Source of the DNA: Rivularia sp. T60_A2020_040
GTDB lineage: Bacteria; Cyanobacteriota; Cyanobacteriia; Cyanobacteriales; Nostocaceae
DNA length: 64,000 bases
NCBI GenBank assembly: GCA_015272215.1
Contig: JACYMD010000050.1
Span: forward strand, 1-64,000
Direction: 5' to 3'
Under the pieces are notes generated by a model. That model saw only the letters and a program-made list of their open reading frames with translations. It was not told where the DNA came from and did not search any database. Made by a program: the position numbers and the translations under genes. Positions 27,831-38,446 of the stretch are shown here, in pieces. Numbering within the stretch: the stretch's first letter is position 1; every line of letters begins with the position of its first letter.

Positions 27831-28901
27831 ATGCATAGTGTAATTGATTCAAATTCGGTTTTAGAAGTGTTGCGACCAGTGGAAGATCCGGAACTTCACA
27901 AAAGTTTGGTGGAACTCAACATGATTCGTAATGTCAAAATCGCAGATGGTAAGGTGAGCTTCACTTTGGTTTTAACTACACCTGCTTGTCCGTTACGTGA
28001 ATTTATTGTTGAGGACTGTCAAAAAGCTGTGAGAAAGCTTCCCGGAGTTACGGATGTAGTGGTGGAAGTAACCGCAGAAACACCACAAGCAAAAAGTTTA
28101 CCTGACCGTAATGGTGTACCAGGGATCAAAAATATTATTGCTGTTTCGAGTGGTAAAGGTGGTGTAGGTAAAAGCACTGTAGCTGTAAATATAGCTGTAG
28201 CATTAGCTCAAACCGGAGCAAAGGTGGGTTTGCTTGATGCCGATATTTACGGACCTAACGACCCGACAATGTTGGGGCTGGAGTCAGCTAAAATTAACGT
28301 CCGTCAAGGAGAGAAAGGGGAAATCCTTGAACCTGCTTTTAATCATGGAGTCAAACTAGTTTCAATGGGTTTTTTGATCGATCGCGATCAACCTGTAATC
28401 TGGCGCGGACCAATGCTTAATGGAGTGATTCGCCAGTTTTTATATCAAGTGGAATGGGGAGAATTAGATTATTTAATAGTAGATATGCCTCCAGGAACAG
28501 GTGATGCTCAGTTAACATTGACACAAGCAGTACCAATGGCTGGTGCTGTAATTGTAACTACACCCCAAAATGTGGCTTTACTCGATTCTCGTAAAGGCTT
28601 GCGGATGTTTCAACAAATGAAAGTACCAGTTTTGGGGATTATTGAAAATATGAGTTACTTTATACCCCCAGATATGCCCGATAAACAGTATGATATTTTC
28701 GGTTCCGGTGGTGGCTCCAAAACAGCCACCGAACTTGGAATACCTTTATTGGGGTGCGTACCGTTAGAAATATCGACAAGAATTGGGGGAGACAATGGTA
28801 TCCCGATCGTTGTAGCCGACTCAGATTCCGCTTCGGCAATTGCTTTAAAGAAAATTGCCTTCGCGATCGCCGCCCAAGTATCAGTAGCTGCTTTGACATA
28901 A
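27831..28901 (+). CDS. mrp: Mrp/NBP35-family iron-sulfur carrier ATPase
   Basis: P-loop protein that carries and delivers iron-sulfur clusters. It has 356 residues: an N-terminal MIP18/DUF59 domain (1-85) and a ParA/MinD-type ATPase domain with deviant Walker A SGKGGVGKST (107-116). MPPGTGDAQLT and NMSYF mark the rest of the fold. The C-terminal CxxC used for cluster binding in many homologues is replaced here by a PPDMPDKQY segment, as I recall for other cyanobacterial forms. It precedes rodA by 116 bp. Confidence 0.93.
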   Translation: MHSVIDSNSVLEVLRPVEDPELHKSLVELNMIRNVKIADGKVSFTLVLTTPACPLREFIVEDCQKAVRKLPGVTDVVVEVTAETPQAKSLPDRNGVPGIKNIIAVSSGKGGVGKSTVAVNIAVALAQTGAKVGLLDADIYGPNDPTMLGLESAKINVRQGEKGEILEPAFNHGVKLVSMGFLIDRDQPVIWRGPMLNGVIRQFLYQVEWGELDYLIVDMPPGTGDAQLTLTQAVPMAGAVIVTTPQNVALLDSRKGLRMFQQMKVPVLGIIENMSYFIPPDMPDKQYDIFGSGGGSKTATELGIPLLGCVPLEISTRIGGDNGIPIVVADSDSASAIALKKIAFAIAAQVSVAALT

Positions 28902-29017
28902 TCTGACATCAAAAGAATCTGGATTTCTGTCTGGGTAGCGGACTGAGTACTGAGAATAAAGATAAAAAGACATTTGTGAAATCTAGTATTTAAAAGCTCA
29001 GGTATCAATTAAGCTCA

Positions 29018-30337
29018 ATGTTATTAAAAAAGTCACGCTACTCACGCAACAGAAATCCCTGGCAGAATCTTTTTAAACCCTGGCAGCAAACAGATTTACT
29101 TTTATTTTTACTGCCAATTGCCATCACTATATTTGGCGGCTTGATGATTCTGAGTACGGAATTAAATCAAGATAAAGACGACTGGTGGTGGCACTTAGTA
29201 GTTGGAGGTATTGGTTTAATATTGGCGTTACTGATAGCCCGCAGCCGTTATGAAAATTTGCAACAATGGCACTGGATTACTTACACGCTAACGAACATCA
29301 GTTTGATTGCAGTAATGGTGGTAGGGGTTGCTGCTAAAGGCGCACAGCGGTGGATTAATGTGTTTGGCTTTAACGTACAACCTTCAGAATTTGCCAAAAT
29401 AGGGGTAATTATCACCCTAGCCGCGCTGTTACACAAGCGCACCGCTGACACTCTGCCCAACTTTTTCAGAACTTTAGCAGTAACGGCGGTTCCTTGGGCG
29501 TTGGTATTTTTGCAGCCAGATTTAGCAACATCGTTGGTATTTGGCGCGATTGTATTAGCAATGCTGTATTGGGCAAATGCTAATCCGGGTTGGTTAATAC
29601 TGTTAGTTTCTCCAGTAGTAGCGGCAATTTTATTTAGCATCCCTTGGCCCTGGGCTGAGCCAATGATTGTATCTAAGGAACTATTTTTTACGCCTTTAGG
29701 ATTGATTTGGTCGATTACTATGGGCTTAGTAGGCTGGCGCACTCTTCCAGGGAAAAGATTTGCTCTGGGTGGTATAGGGGCATTAGCTTTAAATCTTTTG
29801 GGAGGGGAATTAGGAATTTTTGCTTGGAATCATGTACTCAAAGAATATCAAAAAGGTCGAATCACTTCATTTCTTAACCCTGAACTAGATCCCCTCGGCA
29901 CTGGATACCACCTAATTCAATCCCGCATCGCGATTGGTGCTGGTACATGGTTCGGATGGGGTCCTTTTAACGGTCCGATGACTCAACTCAATTTCGTTCC
30001 CGAACAGCATACAGACTTTATTTTCTCAGCCGTTGGCGAACAATTCGGTTTTATTGGCGGTTTGGTATTATTACTGGGATTTTGCTTGGTTTGTCAGCGT
30101 TTACTTCATGTTGCTTCAACCGCTAAAGATAATTTTGGCTCTTTATTAGCAATTGGCGTTTTGGCAATGATTGTATTCCAGGTAGTTGTTAATATTGGTA
30201 TGACCATAGGTTTAGCACCTGTAGCAGGAATTCCTTTACCATTTATGAGTTACGGTCGTTCGGCGATGTTGGCTAATTTTATCGGGATTGGATTAGTTGA
30301 ATCAGTAGCAAATTTCCGCATTCTTAAAAAATATTAG
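29018..30337 (+). CDS. rodA: Rod-shape SEDS glycosyltransferase RodA
   Basis: Polytopic peptidoglycan polymerase of the SEDS family, working with a class B PBP during elongation. It has 439 residues and about ten membrane helices. SEDS signatures include AAKGAQRWINVFGFNVQPSEF, LQPDLATSLVFG, and the C-terminal PLPFMSYGRSAMLANFIGIGL. It belongs to the elongasome, as does the RodZ-like protein at 39238. No mreBCD genes are in the window. Confidence 0.93.
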   Translation: MLLKKSRYSRNRNPWQNLFKPWQQTDLLLFLLPIAITIFGGLMILSTELNQDKDDWWWHLVVGGIGLILALLIARSRYENLQQWHWITYTLTNISLIAVMVVGVAAKGAQRWINVFGFNVQPSEFAKIGVIITLAALLHKRTADTLPNFFRTLAVTAVPWALVFLQPDLATSLVFGAIVLAMLYWANANPGWLILLVSPVVAAILFSIPWPWAEPMIVSKELFFTPLGLIWSITMGLVGWRTLPGKRFALGGIGALALNLLGGELGIFAWNHVLKEYQKGRITSFLNPELDPLGTGYHLIQSRIAIGAGTWFGWGPFNGPMTQLNFVPEQHTDFIFSAVGEQFGFIGGLVLLLGFCLVCQRLLHVASTAKDNFGSLLAIGVLAMIVFQVVVNIGMTIGLAPVAGIPLPFMSYGRSAMLANFIGIGLVESVANFRILKKY

Positions 30338-30439
30338 CGATTAATTATTCTCCCAATCTTATTCTCTGATAACTGAATAACTGATAATTGATGATTAATC
30401 ATTGATAATTGATCGAGAAAGCAACAAAGAGCAACAATT

Positions 30440-30631
30440 ATGATTTTGCCTGGAGCAACCGTTCGCGTTAAAAACCCCGCAGATACCTACTACCGTTTTG
30501 AAGGGCTTGTACAACGAGTCAGTAGCGGTAAGGTAGCTGTACTATTTGAAGGTGGTAATTGGGATAAATTAATCATCTTTCGACCCAGCGAGTTAGAAGC
30601 TGTAGACCCCACCGCAGGACGTAAAAAATGA
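30440..30631 (+). CDS. ndhS: NAD(P)H dehydrogenase-like complex subunit NdhS
   Basis: This 63-residue SH3-like protein is the peripheral subunit of the cyanobacterial NDH-1 complex that helps dock ferredoxin for cyclic electron flow. [18 protein letters not shown] at the N terminus and [16 protein letters not shown] are the conserved core. It is transcribed alone between rodA and an uncharacterised gene. The identification rests on strong similarity over its whole short length. Confidence 0.92.
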   Translation: MILPGATVRVKNPADTYYRFEGLVQRVSSGKVAVLFEGGNWDKLIIFRPSELEAVDPTAGRKK

Positions 30632-30746
30632 TTAGGAATTAGTTATAGTTAAGAGTTTAGGGTTTTGGATTATTTGTTATTATCTTTTAACTGATAATTC
30701 ATAACTCCTAACTCCAAACCGATCGCTCATAACTTAATTTTTATTT

Positions 30747-31391
30747 ATGCGTCTTCCTTTACCGCAGTTTAGTAACAGTAATCGTCATCCCAATCACTTT
30801 GCCGAAGTGATTGAAACTGCCACAACTGAATTTTTAGCACAGTGTTTAGATCCAGAAGATTTGAGCTTTCCAGCAATGCCTCCCTTCGGTAGTTGGATAT
30901 GTTCGGTGGATGAAGAATCAGCAAATAAGGTGTTTGGCGTTGTATTTCATGCAACTACAATGCCCATAGATTCCGTACATCGACCAGTCGCTTTAGGGTT
31001 ATCGCTGCAAGATTTGCGAGAGGAACAACCCCAAATATTTGCCATGCTCAAAACCGAATTTCGTGCCGCGATTGTCGGATTTGAACAGCAATTACAGGGT
31101 AATAAAATTTATCAGTATTTACCACCCCGTCCCCCACAAATTCATCAAGCAGTTCATCGATGTGAACCAGAGGAGGTACTGAAATTCACCGAAGAATTTG
31201 ATTTTTTACAAACACTGCTTTCGGTAAATGGTGCGCCGGTTGAAGCTTTGAGTGCAGCAGCAATTCGAGATGTGTATCAGTTACGTAAAGCTGATCGACA
31301 ATGGTTAATTGAAGCTGGACGTTACTTGAGTGTGTTACTTAAAGACGACTACGACCGTTTACGATTCATTTTGAATCAAATCCATCCATAG
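30747..31391 (+). CDS. Conserved protein, possible HAS-barrel domain
   Basis: This 214-residue cytosolic protein has no membrane segment. The middle part (VFGVVFHATTMPIDSVHRPVALGL) resembles the small beta barrel called HAS-barrel found in HerA-type ATPases. After it comes LREEQPQIFAMLKTEFRAAIVGF. The C-terminal half is helical. No ATPase gene adjoins. Function is unknown, and the barrel assignment is by eye and tentative. Confidence 0.6.
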   Translation: MRLPLPQFSNSNRHPNHFAEVIETATTEFLAQCLDPEDLSFPAMPPFGSWICSVDEESANKVFGVVFHATTMPIDSVHRPVALGLSLQDLREEQPQIFAMLKTEFRAAIVGFEQQLQGNKIYQYLPPRPPQIHQAVHRCEPEEVLKFTEEFDFLQTLLSVNGAPVEALSAAAIRDVYQLRKADRQWLIEAGRYLSVLLKDDYDRLRFILNQIHP

Positions 31392-31550
31392 ATAGTGACT
31401 TTTTGAATCGTTTTTAATGTATTCTAGGTATAATTTTTTGATTTTTTTGCAGCACCAGTTTCAGATTTTTATCTCAAAAAAATTTAGTGATCACAACTGC
31501 GATCGCAGTAGCAAACAGCACGTTTTTGCTTTGTCCGCAATACATTAAAT

Positions 31551-33707
31551 ATGGTACTTTTAGAGCGAATAGCAGTCTTACCATACAGTCAAGTTATTGA
31601 AAAGGAACCAATTTTTCCCTTGTTTTTGATATTGGTAGTTATTTTAGTCGTACCGATTCTATTTGAACGACTACGAATACCAAGATTAATTGGTCTAATT
31701 TTATCGGGAATATTAATTGGTAATTCCGGGTGGGAATTATTTGATATCAATAATTCTACTTGGACATTATTATCAAAAATCGGTTTAGCTTATTTGTTAT
31801 TTGTCGCAGGTTTAGAAGTTGACTTAAATCAATTCCATCGTCGGCGAAATCGCGCTTTGGGTTTTGGCAGTTTTGCTTTTGCTGTACCTTTGCTATTAGG
31901 AACTTTACTGGGAAGAATATTTGAATTTGACTGGTTAAGTTCGATATTAATTGGCTCAATACTTGCTTCTTATAGCCTTTTAGCATATCCGATTATTAAT
32001 CGTTTGGGATTAATGAATAATGAAGCGGTAGGTGTAACAATTGGAGCCAGTATTTTGACAGATATTGCTGCACTATTGATGTTGGTTATATGTGTAGCAA
32101 TTCATCTCAAAGATTTAAATCCAGGGCAAACCATTGCACTATTTGGTTGGTTGATTGTCTATTGTGTGGTAGTTTTAATAGGCTTTGAATGGGCTGGAAA
32201 AGAATTTCTACGAAGGTCGGGAGAAGATGAAGGTAATCAATTTTTGTTTGTACTGCTAGCGGTCTTTATAGCAGCATTTGGCGCTCAATTAATTGGGATT
32301 GAAATAATAGTTGCTGCCTTTTTTGCTGGATTAGCAGTCAATCAAGTTATCGAAGATGGACCAGTAAAACAAAAAATTGTGTTTGTGGGTAGTTTGTTAT
32401 TCATCCCAATTTTCTTTGTTGACCTTGGTTTTAAACTTGATTTGCCTATGTTTATCAAAAATATGGGTATGTTACGTTTGACCTTATTTATGATTTTAAG
32501 TTTAATTGTCAGCAAATTTATTGCCGCATTATTAGCAAAAATAATTTACCATTACAATTGGCGCGAAATATTCACGATGTGCTCTATTTCATTACCTCAA
32601 GTAGGAATAACCTCTTGTGTGACTTTGATCGGATATCAAGCGCAATTATTGCCTTTAGAAGTTTTAAATAGCGTCATAGTTTTAATATTAGTAACATCAT
32701 TGATCGGACCGATAATTACCAATCGGGTTGCGGTGGGTTTACATTCTTCATTAATAAAACAACAAGAAACCCTTGCTAATTACGATGTTTCCCAAAAAAT
32801 AGACAGTCCTTTCAGTATCATAGTACCCGTTTATAATCCCCAAACACAGCAGCATTTAATGGAAATGGCTGCATTATTAGCTCATCAAACCCAAGGGAAA
32901 ATAATCCCGTTAGCAATTGCCACTGCTGCGGCTCATATGGATGCACCCCAGTTGGAAAATTCCCTCAAAAGAAGCGAAATATTGTTAAATAAAGCTACAG
33001 CATTAAGTCATATTTTAGATGTAGAAGCAGAACCATTATTACGAATAGATGATGCCTTTGCTCAAGGAATTAGTCGAGCTGCTAGAGAAAAAAAGGCAAA
33101 TTTGATTGTTATGGGTTGGGGTAAGCGTACTGGGTTGAAAGCACGTTTATTTGGTAATGTGATTGATGGAGTATTATGGGCATCTCATTGTCCTGTTGCT
33201 GTAACCCGTCTTGTAGAGTCACCCTCGAAAATCCAGCGCATCTTAGTACCAGTAGAAAATTTAACTGCGCCAATATTACAACCAGTGCAGTTCGCTCAGA
33301 TTCTCGCCTTGGCAAATCAAGCCCAAGTTACCCTACTCAACGTGTGCGATCGCCGTACTAGTTCTAGTAAAATATCTTGGCGGCGATCGCAACTTTCGCT
33401 GCTTGTATCTAAACTCGGTTTATCCAATCCACCCGAAATTCAAATTATCGCTCACGAGAATGTTGCTCAAGCAATATTACAAGCAGCCAGATTGTATGAT
33501 TTAGTGGTTCTACCTTTTATTCGCAATCGTACTATTCCTGGTGGATTAGCTATTAGTGATGTGACAACCCAGTTAGCAAGTCAACTCACTTGCTCTATTA
33601 TTATGCTCGGAGAACCAGCACAACGTACCAATAATGCCACAGTGACTGCTGATGTTGCTAGTAATCAGTTACCAGTTATCAGTAAACAGTTGACAGTTGA
33701 CAGTTGA
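31551..33707 (+). CDS. CPA2-type cation:proton antiporter with two Usp domains
   Basis: This 718-residue protein is a monovalent-cation/proton antiporter (NapA/KefB class) in the first 385 or so residues, with about 12 helices. RIPRLIGLILSGILIGNSG and ILTDIAALLMLVI are diagnostic. Two cytosolic universal-stress-protein domains follow (about 410-560 and 565-700). The first ends with NLIVMGWGKRTG...HCPVAVTR, a Usp nucleotide-site pattern. The Usp pair probably gates transport. The final LTVDS comes from a heptamer array, which also provides the stop codon. Confidence 0.88.
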   Translation: MVLLERIAVLPYSQVIEKEPIFPLFLILVVILVVPILFERLRIPRLIGLILSGILIGNSGWELFDINNSTWTLLSKIGLAYLLFVAGLEVDLNQFHRRRNRALGFGSFAFAVPLLLGTLLGRIFEFDWLSSILIGSILASYSLLAYPIINRLGLMNNEAVGVTIGASILTDIAALLMLVICVAIHLKDLNPGQTIALFGWLIVYCVVVLIGFEWAGKEFLRRSGEDEGNQFLFVLLAVFIAAFGAQLIGIEIIVAAFFAGLAVNQVIEDGPVKQKIVFVGSLLFIPIFFVDLGFKLDLPMFIKNMGMLRLTLFMILSLIVSKFIAALLAKIIYHYNWREIFTMCSISLPQVGITSCVTLIGYQAQLLPLEVLNSVIVLILVTSLIGPIITNRVAVGLHSSLIKQQETLANYDVSQKIDSPFSIIVPVYNPQTQQHLMEMAALLAHQTQGKIIPLAIATAAAHMDAPQLENSLKRSEILLNKATALSHILDVEAEPLLRIDDAFAQGISRAAREKKANLIVMGWGKRTGLKARLFGNVIDGVLWASHCPVAVTRLVESPSKIQRILVPVENLTAPILQPVQFAQILALANQAQVTLLNVCDRRTSSSKISWRRSQLSLLVSKLGLSNPPEIQIIAHENVAQAILQAARLYDLVVLPFIRNRTIPGGLAISDVTTQLASQLTCSIIMLGEPAQRTNNATVTADVASNQLPVISKQLTVDS

Positions 33708-33789
33708 CAGTTGGTAATGGGTAATGGGTAATTGGGAATTGGTATCCCTGTTCCCTTGTCTCCTTGTCTCCTTGTCTCCTTGTCTCCCC
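33666..33789. repeat. Heptamer arrays at the antiporter gene end
   Basis: CAGTTGA, GGTAATT-like and CTCCTTGT-type arrays lie in succession. The first forms the 3-prime end of the antiporter coding sequence. The rest of the gap to 34103 is AT-rich and shows no gene. Confidence 0.88.
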
Positions 33790-34103
33790 ATATCTTGATT
33801 CAATGGCATCAATTTCCTAAATCTTCAATCTAAATGTAGTCCTCTACAATAACTTTACCTGATTAAATTTTTGATAAATTTTAGTATGATACTTCACAGT
33901 TACCATACAATCTTTGTTATTTTTCTGATGGAATTGTTAAAAAATTAGACATAATAGGAATAATTTTGCATCTAAAGGTTTGAGACGGATTGAAAATTTC
34001 TTTTGAATTATCCGTACTTTTACTATATTTTTGTAGTCAGGCTGGGTATCCTAAAAACAAGCACAATCGAATAAAGTAAATATTTGTAATTAACTGGTAA
34101 ATT

Positions 34104-35063
34104 ATGAGAATATTGGTGACTGGCGGGGCTGGGTTTATTGGTTCTCATCTGATCGACAGATTGATGAATGATGGGCATGAAGTAATTTGTTTGGATAATT
34201 TCTACACTGGACACAAGCGAAATATTGTTAAATGGTTGAATCATCCGTATTTTGAACTGATTCGTCACGATATCACTGAACCAATTAGGTTGGAAGTAGC
34301 ACAGATTTATCATTTGGCTTGTCCGGCTTCTCCGGTACATTATCAATACAACCCTGTAAAAACAGTTAAAACCAATGTCATGGGTACGCTGAATATGCTG
34401 GGTTTGGCTAAGCGTGTCAAAGCAAGGATTTTACTAGCTTCGACGAGTGAAGTTTATGGTGATCCCGAAGTTCATCCCCAAAGTGAAGATTATCGGGGTA
34501 ATGTTAATCCCATTGGACTTCGTTCCTGTTACGACGAAGGTAAGCGGATTGCTGAAACGTTGATGTTCGATTATCACCGACAAAATGATGTTGATATTCG
34601 CGTTGCTCGGATTTTTAATACCTACGGTCCTCGGATGTTTGAACATGATGGACGAGTAGTTAGCAATTTTATAGTTCAAGCTTTGCAAGGTATACCTCTA
34701 ACCGTCTACGGAGATGGTTCCCAAACTCGTAGTTTTTGCTACGTTGACAACTTAGTAGATGGATTGATGCGTTTGATGAATGGAGACCATATCGGTCCAA
34801 TTAATTTGGGTAATCCCGATGAATACACCATTTTACAATTAGCCCAAACCATTCAAAATATGGTCAATCCAGATGTAAAAATCAAATTTGAGCCATTACC
34901 TTCTGATGATCCCCGTCGTCGTCGTCCCGATATCACCAAAGCGAGGACTTTGTTAAATTGGGAACCTACCATTCCTCTTCAAGAAGGGTTAAAACAGACA
35001 ATAGAAGATTTTCGGGAGCGGGTAACGGCTACTGAGAAGACGATTGTTAATAGTAGTAAGTAA
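34104..35063 (+). CDS. UDP-glucuronate decarboxylase (UXS-type SDR)
   Basis: Extended SDR enzyme that converts UDP-glucuronate to UDP-xylose using bound NAD. It has 319 residues: N-terminal GGAGFIGSH (7-15), the [16 protein letters not shown] segment typical of UXS, catalytic YDEGK (Tyr and Lys near 143 and 147), and [10 protein letters not shown]. It is followed at 86 bp by UDP-glucose dehydrogenase, which makes its substrate. Together they feed UDP-glucuronate and UDP-xylose into surface polysaccharide synthesis. Confidence 0.93.
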   Translation: MRILVTGGAGFIGSHLIDRLMNDGHEVICLDNFYTGHKRNIVKWLNHPYFELIRHDITEPIRLEVAQIYHLACPASPVHYQYNPVKTVKTNVMGTLNMLGLAKRVKARILLASTSEVYGDPEVHPQSEDYRGNVNPIGLRSCYDEGKRIAETLMFDYHRQNDVDIRVARIFNTYGPRMFEHDGRVVSNFIVQALQGIPLTVYGDGSQTRSFCYVDNLVDGLMRLMNGDHIGPINLGNPDEYTILQLAQTIQNMVNPDVKIKFEPLPSDDPRRRRPDITKARTLLNWEPTIPLQEGLKQTIEDFRERVTATEKTIVNSSK

Positions 35064-35149
35064 TAAAAATTACTATTTACTCAAGTTTTGGCTATAAACC
35101 ATAGACTTCTTGAGTATCGACTAATAAACAAAGTGAGGAATTAGATAAT

Positions 35150-36535
35150 ATGCGAGTTTGCGTAATTGGTACTGGTTATGTTGGTTTGGTAACTGGGGTT
35201 TGTTTGGCTCATATTGGGCATGAAGTAATTTGTATAGATAATAACGAAGAGAAAGTTAAGTTGATGAAGTCCGGGCAATCGCCAATTTTTGAGCCGGGAC
35301 TTTCGGAAATTATGCAGAATGCTATTAAAGCAAACAAAATTCAGTTTTCTAGCGACTTAGCTGCGGGAGTTGCTCATGGAGAAATTTTATTTATTGCTGT
35401 CGGAACTCCACCTCTACCTACAGGTGAAAGCGATACCCGTTATGTAGAAGCAGTTGCGAAAGGTATCGGAACTAATTTAAACGGCGGTTACAAGGTTATC
35501 GTTAACAAATCCACAGTACCTATTGGTTCGGGAGACTGGGTAAGGATGATTGTTCTCGATGGTATTGCTGAACGTCAGAAGGAATTAGTACCCGCAGGTG
35601 GAACACCGAGTGAAGATAAATTACCTACTGGTGATTTTGATGTCATTAGTAACCCAGAGTTTTTACGGGAAGGTTCGGCAATTTACGATACTTTTAATCC
35701 CGATCGGATTGTTTTGGGAGGCAATTCTCAAAAAGCGATTTCGATGATGAAAGAACTGTATGCTCCGATTGTCGAGCGTCAGTATGCAGAAGATAAATCT
35801 TTGCCGCCAGTACCCGTACTCTCAACAGATTTATCCTCTGCTGAGATGGTTAAATATGCCGCAAACGCTTTCTTAGCAACCAAAATTAGCTTTATTAACG
35901 AAGTTGCTAACATTTGCGATCGCGTTGGTGCGGATGTAACTCAAGTTGCGAAAGGTATCGGTTTGGATTCCCGGATTGGTAGTAAATTCTTGAATGCTGG
36001 TATCGGTTGGGGTGGTTCTTGTTTCCCCAAAGATGTATCCGCATTGGTTCATACTGCTGATGACTATGGTTACGAAGCACAACTACTCAAAGCTACCGTC
36101 AGCGTCAACGAACGTCAGCGTTTGATTGCATTAGAAAAACTCCAGCAAGCTTTAAAAATTCTTAAAGGTAAAACTGTAGGTTTACTTGGTTTAACTTTTA
36201 AACCGGATACTGACGATATGCGCGACGCTCCAGCGCTGAATTTAATCGAGCAATTAAATCGATTGGGAGCAAAAGTTAAAGCATACGACCCAATTATCTC
36301 TCAATCTGGGATGCGTCACGGTCTTTCCGGTGTTCAAGTAGAAACTGATGCAGAAAGACTTGCTGATAGCTGTGATGCTTTGGTACTCGTTACCGAGTGG
36401 CAACAGTTTAATAATCTCGATTACAGTAAAATGGCGCAATTAATGAACAACCCTGTTATTATTGACGGTCGTAATTTCCTCGATCCCGAAGCAATCATTA
36501 GGGCTGGTTTTCAATACATCGGTGTTGGTAGATAA
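35150..36535 (+). CDS. ugd: UDP-glucose 6-dehydrogenase
   Basis: NAD-dependent four-electron dehydrogenase making UDP-glucuronate. It has 461 residues: N-terminal GTGYVGLVTGVCLA (7-20), the catalytic-Cys segment GIGWGGSCFPKDV (about 281-293), and GLTFKPDTDDMRDAPALNLI. The length and all family blocks are normal. It forms a functional pair with the preceding UXS gene. A terminator-like hairpin follows. Confidence 0.94.
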   Translation: MRVCVIGTGYVGLVTGVCLAHIGHEVICIDNNEEKVKLMKSGQSPIFEPGLSEIMQNAIKANKIQFSSDLAAGVAHGEILFIAVGTPPLPTGESDTRYVEAVAKGIGTNLNGGYKVIVNKSTVPIGSGDWVRMIVLDGIAERQKELVPAGGTPSEDKLPTGDFDVISNPEFLREGSAIYDTFNPDRIVLGGNSQKAISMMKELYAPIVERQYAEDKSLPPVPVLSTDLSSAEMVKYAANAFLATKISFINEVANICDRVGADVTQVAKGIGLDSRIGSKFLNAGIGWGGSCFPKDVSALVHTADDYGYEAQLLKATVSVNERQRLIALEKLQQALKILKGKTVGLLGLTFKPDTDDMRDAPALNLIEQLNRLGAKVKAYDPIISQSGMRHGLSGVQVETDAERLADSCDALVLVTEWQQFNNLDYSKMAQLMNNPVIIDGRNFLDPEAIIRAGFQYIGVGR

Positions 36536-36569
36536 ATAGTTGTACAGATTTTAGATATTAGAATTCTTC

Positions 36570-36594
36570 AAAGACTTCCCTATGGGGAGTCTTT
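36570..36594 (+). terminator. Terminator after ugd
   Basis: AAAGACTTCCC pairs with GGGGAGTCTTT around a short loop, 34 bases after the stop. The trailing T-run is weak (CTATTATT). Confidence 0.65.
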
Positions 36595-36700
36595 CTATTA
36601 TTGCTAATTTGTGAACTGCAACTGCAACCTAAAGATGTACTATGGAATATTGGTGCATTGCGGCTACTCATGCAAATGTAAATCTAAAATTCTATTGTCT

Positions 36701-37585
36701 ATGTCTTTGTCTCGGTTTTTAAGTGGAATTATTGCGATCGCTCTAGCTTTAGGTGCCACTATGCTGGGAGGATGGTATTTTACATTTTTATATGTAATCA
36801 TCATTTTTCTAGGGCAACGAGAATATTTTAATCTGGTACGAGCCAAAGGCATAGCCCCAGCAGCTAAAACTACAATGGTTGTTAGCCAAGTGTTGTTAGT
36901 AATTTGTACCATTAATAGCAATTTAGCTGATGCTGTAATGCCTGTAGCTGGTACATTTATTTGCTTTTATCTATTGTTTCAGCCGAAAATGGCATCAATT
37001 GCCGATATTTCCGCTTCAATTCTCGGTTTGTTTTACACGGGATATTTACCCAGCTACTGGGTACGTTTACGAGCCATTGATACGGCTAGTTTCAGCAATT
37101 TACCCTTGGGAGGTTATTTCCCATCTTCCTTATCGGCATTTATAGGTAGAGAAAATTTTTCCGCTTTACCGTTAGGATTACGTACAACATTACTGACATT
37201 TATGTGTATCTGGGCTGCTGATATCGGTGCTTATTTCGTCGGTAAATATTTTGGTAAAACACCTTTATCGGGTATCAGTCCTAAGAAAACCGTAGAGGGA
37301 GCAATTTTTGGGATTACGGCAAGTATTGTAGTCGGAGTTTTGTTTGGTTACTATATTAATTTACCGGAATTTTATCTCACGGGTGCCGCACTCGGTTCTT
37401 TAATTGGTATTGCCAGTCTTTTAGGTGATTTGACCGAATCTATGCTCAAACGTGATGCAGGAGTAAAAGATTCCGGAGATTTAATTCCCGGTCATGGAGG
37501 AATTCTAGACCGTACTGACAGCTATATTTTTACCGCTCCATTAGTTTATTACTTTATCACCCTGCTATTACCGCTCCTTAGTTGA
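36701..37585 (+). CDS. cdsA: Phosphatidate cytidylyltransferase
   Basis: Integral-membrane enzyme forming CDP-diacylglycerol, the precursor of phosphatidylglycerol. From the ATG at 36701 it has 294 residues and about eight helices. The CDS signature near the C terminus is complete: SLLGDLTESMLKRDAGVKDSG, then PGHGGILDRTDS. A GTG 90 bases upstream keeps the frame open, but the sequence before 36701 is not hydrophobic or conserved-looking. Confidence 0.92.
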   Translation: MSLSRFLSGIIAIALALGATMLGGWYFTFLYVIIIFLGQREYFNLVRAKGIAPAAKTTMVVSQVLLVICTINSNLADAVMPVAGTFICFYLLFQPKMASIADISASILGLFYTGYLPSYWVRLRAIDTASFSNLPLGGYFPSSLSAFIGRENFSALPLGLRTTLLTFMCIWAADIGAYFVGKYFGKTPLSGISPKKTVEGAIFGITASIVVGVLFGYYINLPEFYLTGAALGSLIGIASLLGDLTESMLKRDAGVKDSGDLIPGHGGILDRTDSYIFTAPLVYYFITLLLPLLS

Positions 37586-37605
37586 CCTATCAGCTGTCCA
37601 CTGTA

Positions 37606-38298
37606 CTATGGATTTACGTTTATTATTCCCCGACAAATAATCTTTCCGGGGATTATCTGTAGCTCTTGAATCTCTATATCAAACCCCAAGTCAATATATT
37701 CACCTTCATGGCTTTCAAACAGGGTTTTGGTATTGCTGGTGACACAAATCGGTGCAATGCTTAACTCGTGGGGACTGAGTAGTTTTAATCCCATACAAAT
37801 ATCTAAGGGTTGGGGATTGTTTTCTTGATCTATGACGGCAAATATTACAAATAACCCATCTTTAATTGTGATTTTTTCCCAACTAATTGACTTGGAATTT
37901 GCACTGTATTCTGGTAAAAATTTAACTAGAACATCATTTAAAACAGTTGATAGTAATGTACTAGACAAGGAAGCAGATAAGTCAGCTTCTTGTTGATTTA
38001 ATTCGGCAAATACTGATATTTTTTCTAACAGTTGCAAATTTTTTCCTTTGAGAATAGAACTGATATCAATACAAATATTTTTGGCGACTAAATTTATGAA
38101 TGATAAATGAAGACCTTGATACACTGCCTTTTGTGCAACAATAGATACAGTTGGTATGTTCCCAGAAATAATTTGGCGATCGCCGCCAAGAATTTCGACT
38201 TGAAGTTGCTCAACATGACTTACTTGTGTTCTTAACCACAATTTGATTGCTGCGGTTAGGACATTTGTAATCAATCTAAACTGATTTTTTTTCAGCAT
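37606..38298 (-). CDS. DUF2993 (LmeA-like) family protein
   Basis: This protein has 230 residues from ATG 38298; an upstream TTG at 38370 would add 24. It matches the DUF2993 family common in cyanobacteria. Recognisable parts are the amphipathic opening helix NVLTAAIKLWLRTQVSHVE, repeated beta strands, and DLGFDIEIQELQIIPGKIIC. Related LmeA proteins act in envelope lipid biology, but the role here is unknown. It is convergent with cdsA, only 20 bp apart. Confidence 0.75.
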   Translation of the reverse strand: MLKKNQFRLITNVLTAAIKLWLRTQVSHVEQLQVEILGGDRQIISGNIPTVSIVAQKAVYQGLHLSFINLVAKNICIDISSILKGKNLQLLEKISVFAELNQQEADLSASLSSTLLSTVLNDVLVKFLPEYSANSKSISWEKITIKDGLFVIFAVIDQENNPQPLDICMGLKLLSPHELSIAPICVTSNTKTLFESHEGEYIDLGFDIEIQELQIIPGKIICRGIINVNP

Positions 38299-38446
38299 TT
38301 GATAGCTAGAAAGAGAATGTGGGTTAATTGAACAGGCGATAAGTAGATAAATAATTATTAACTGTATCAAAACAGCTTTTCAATTACAAAACATCAATAC
38401 TATATTCGTATTTAGATATGAACTGATGGGATATCAGTAAATATAC

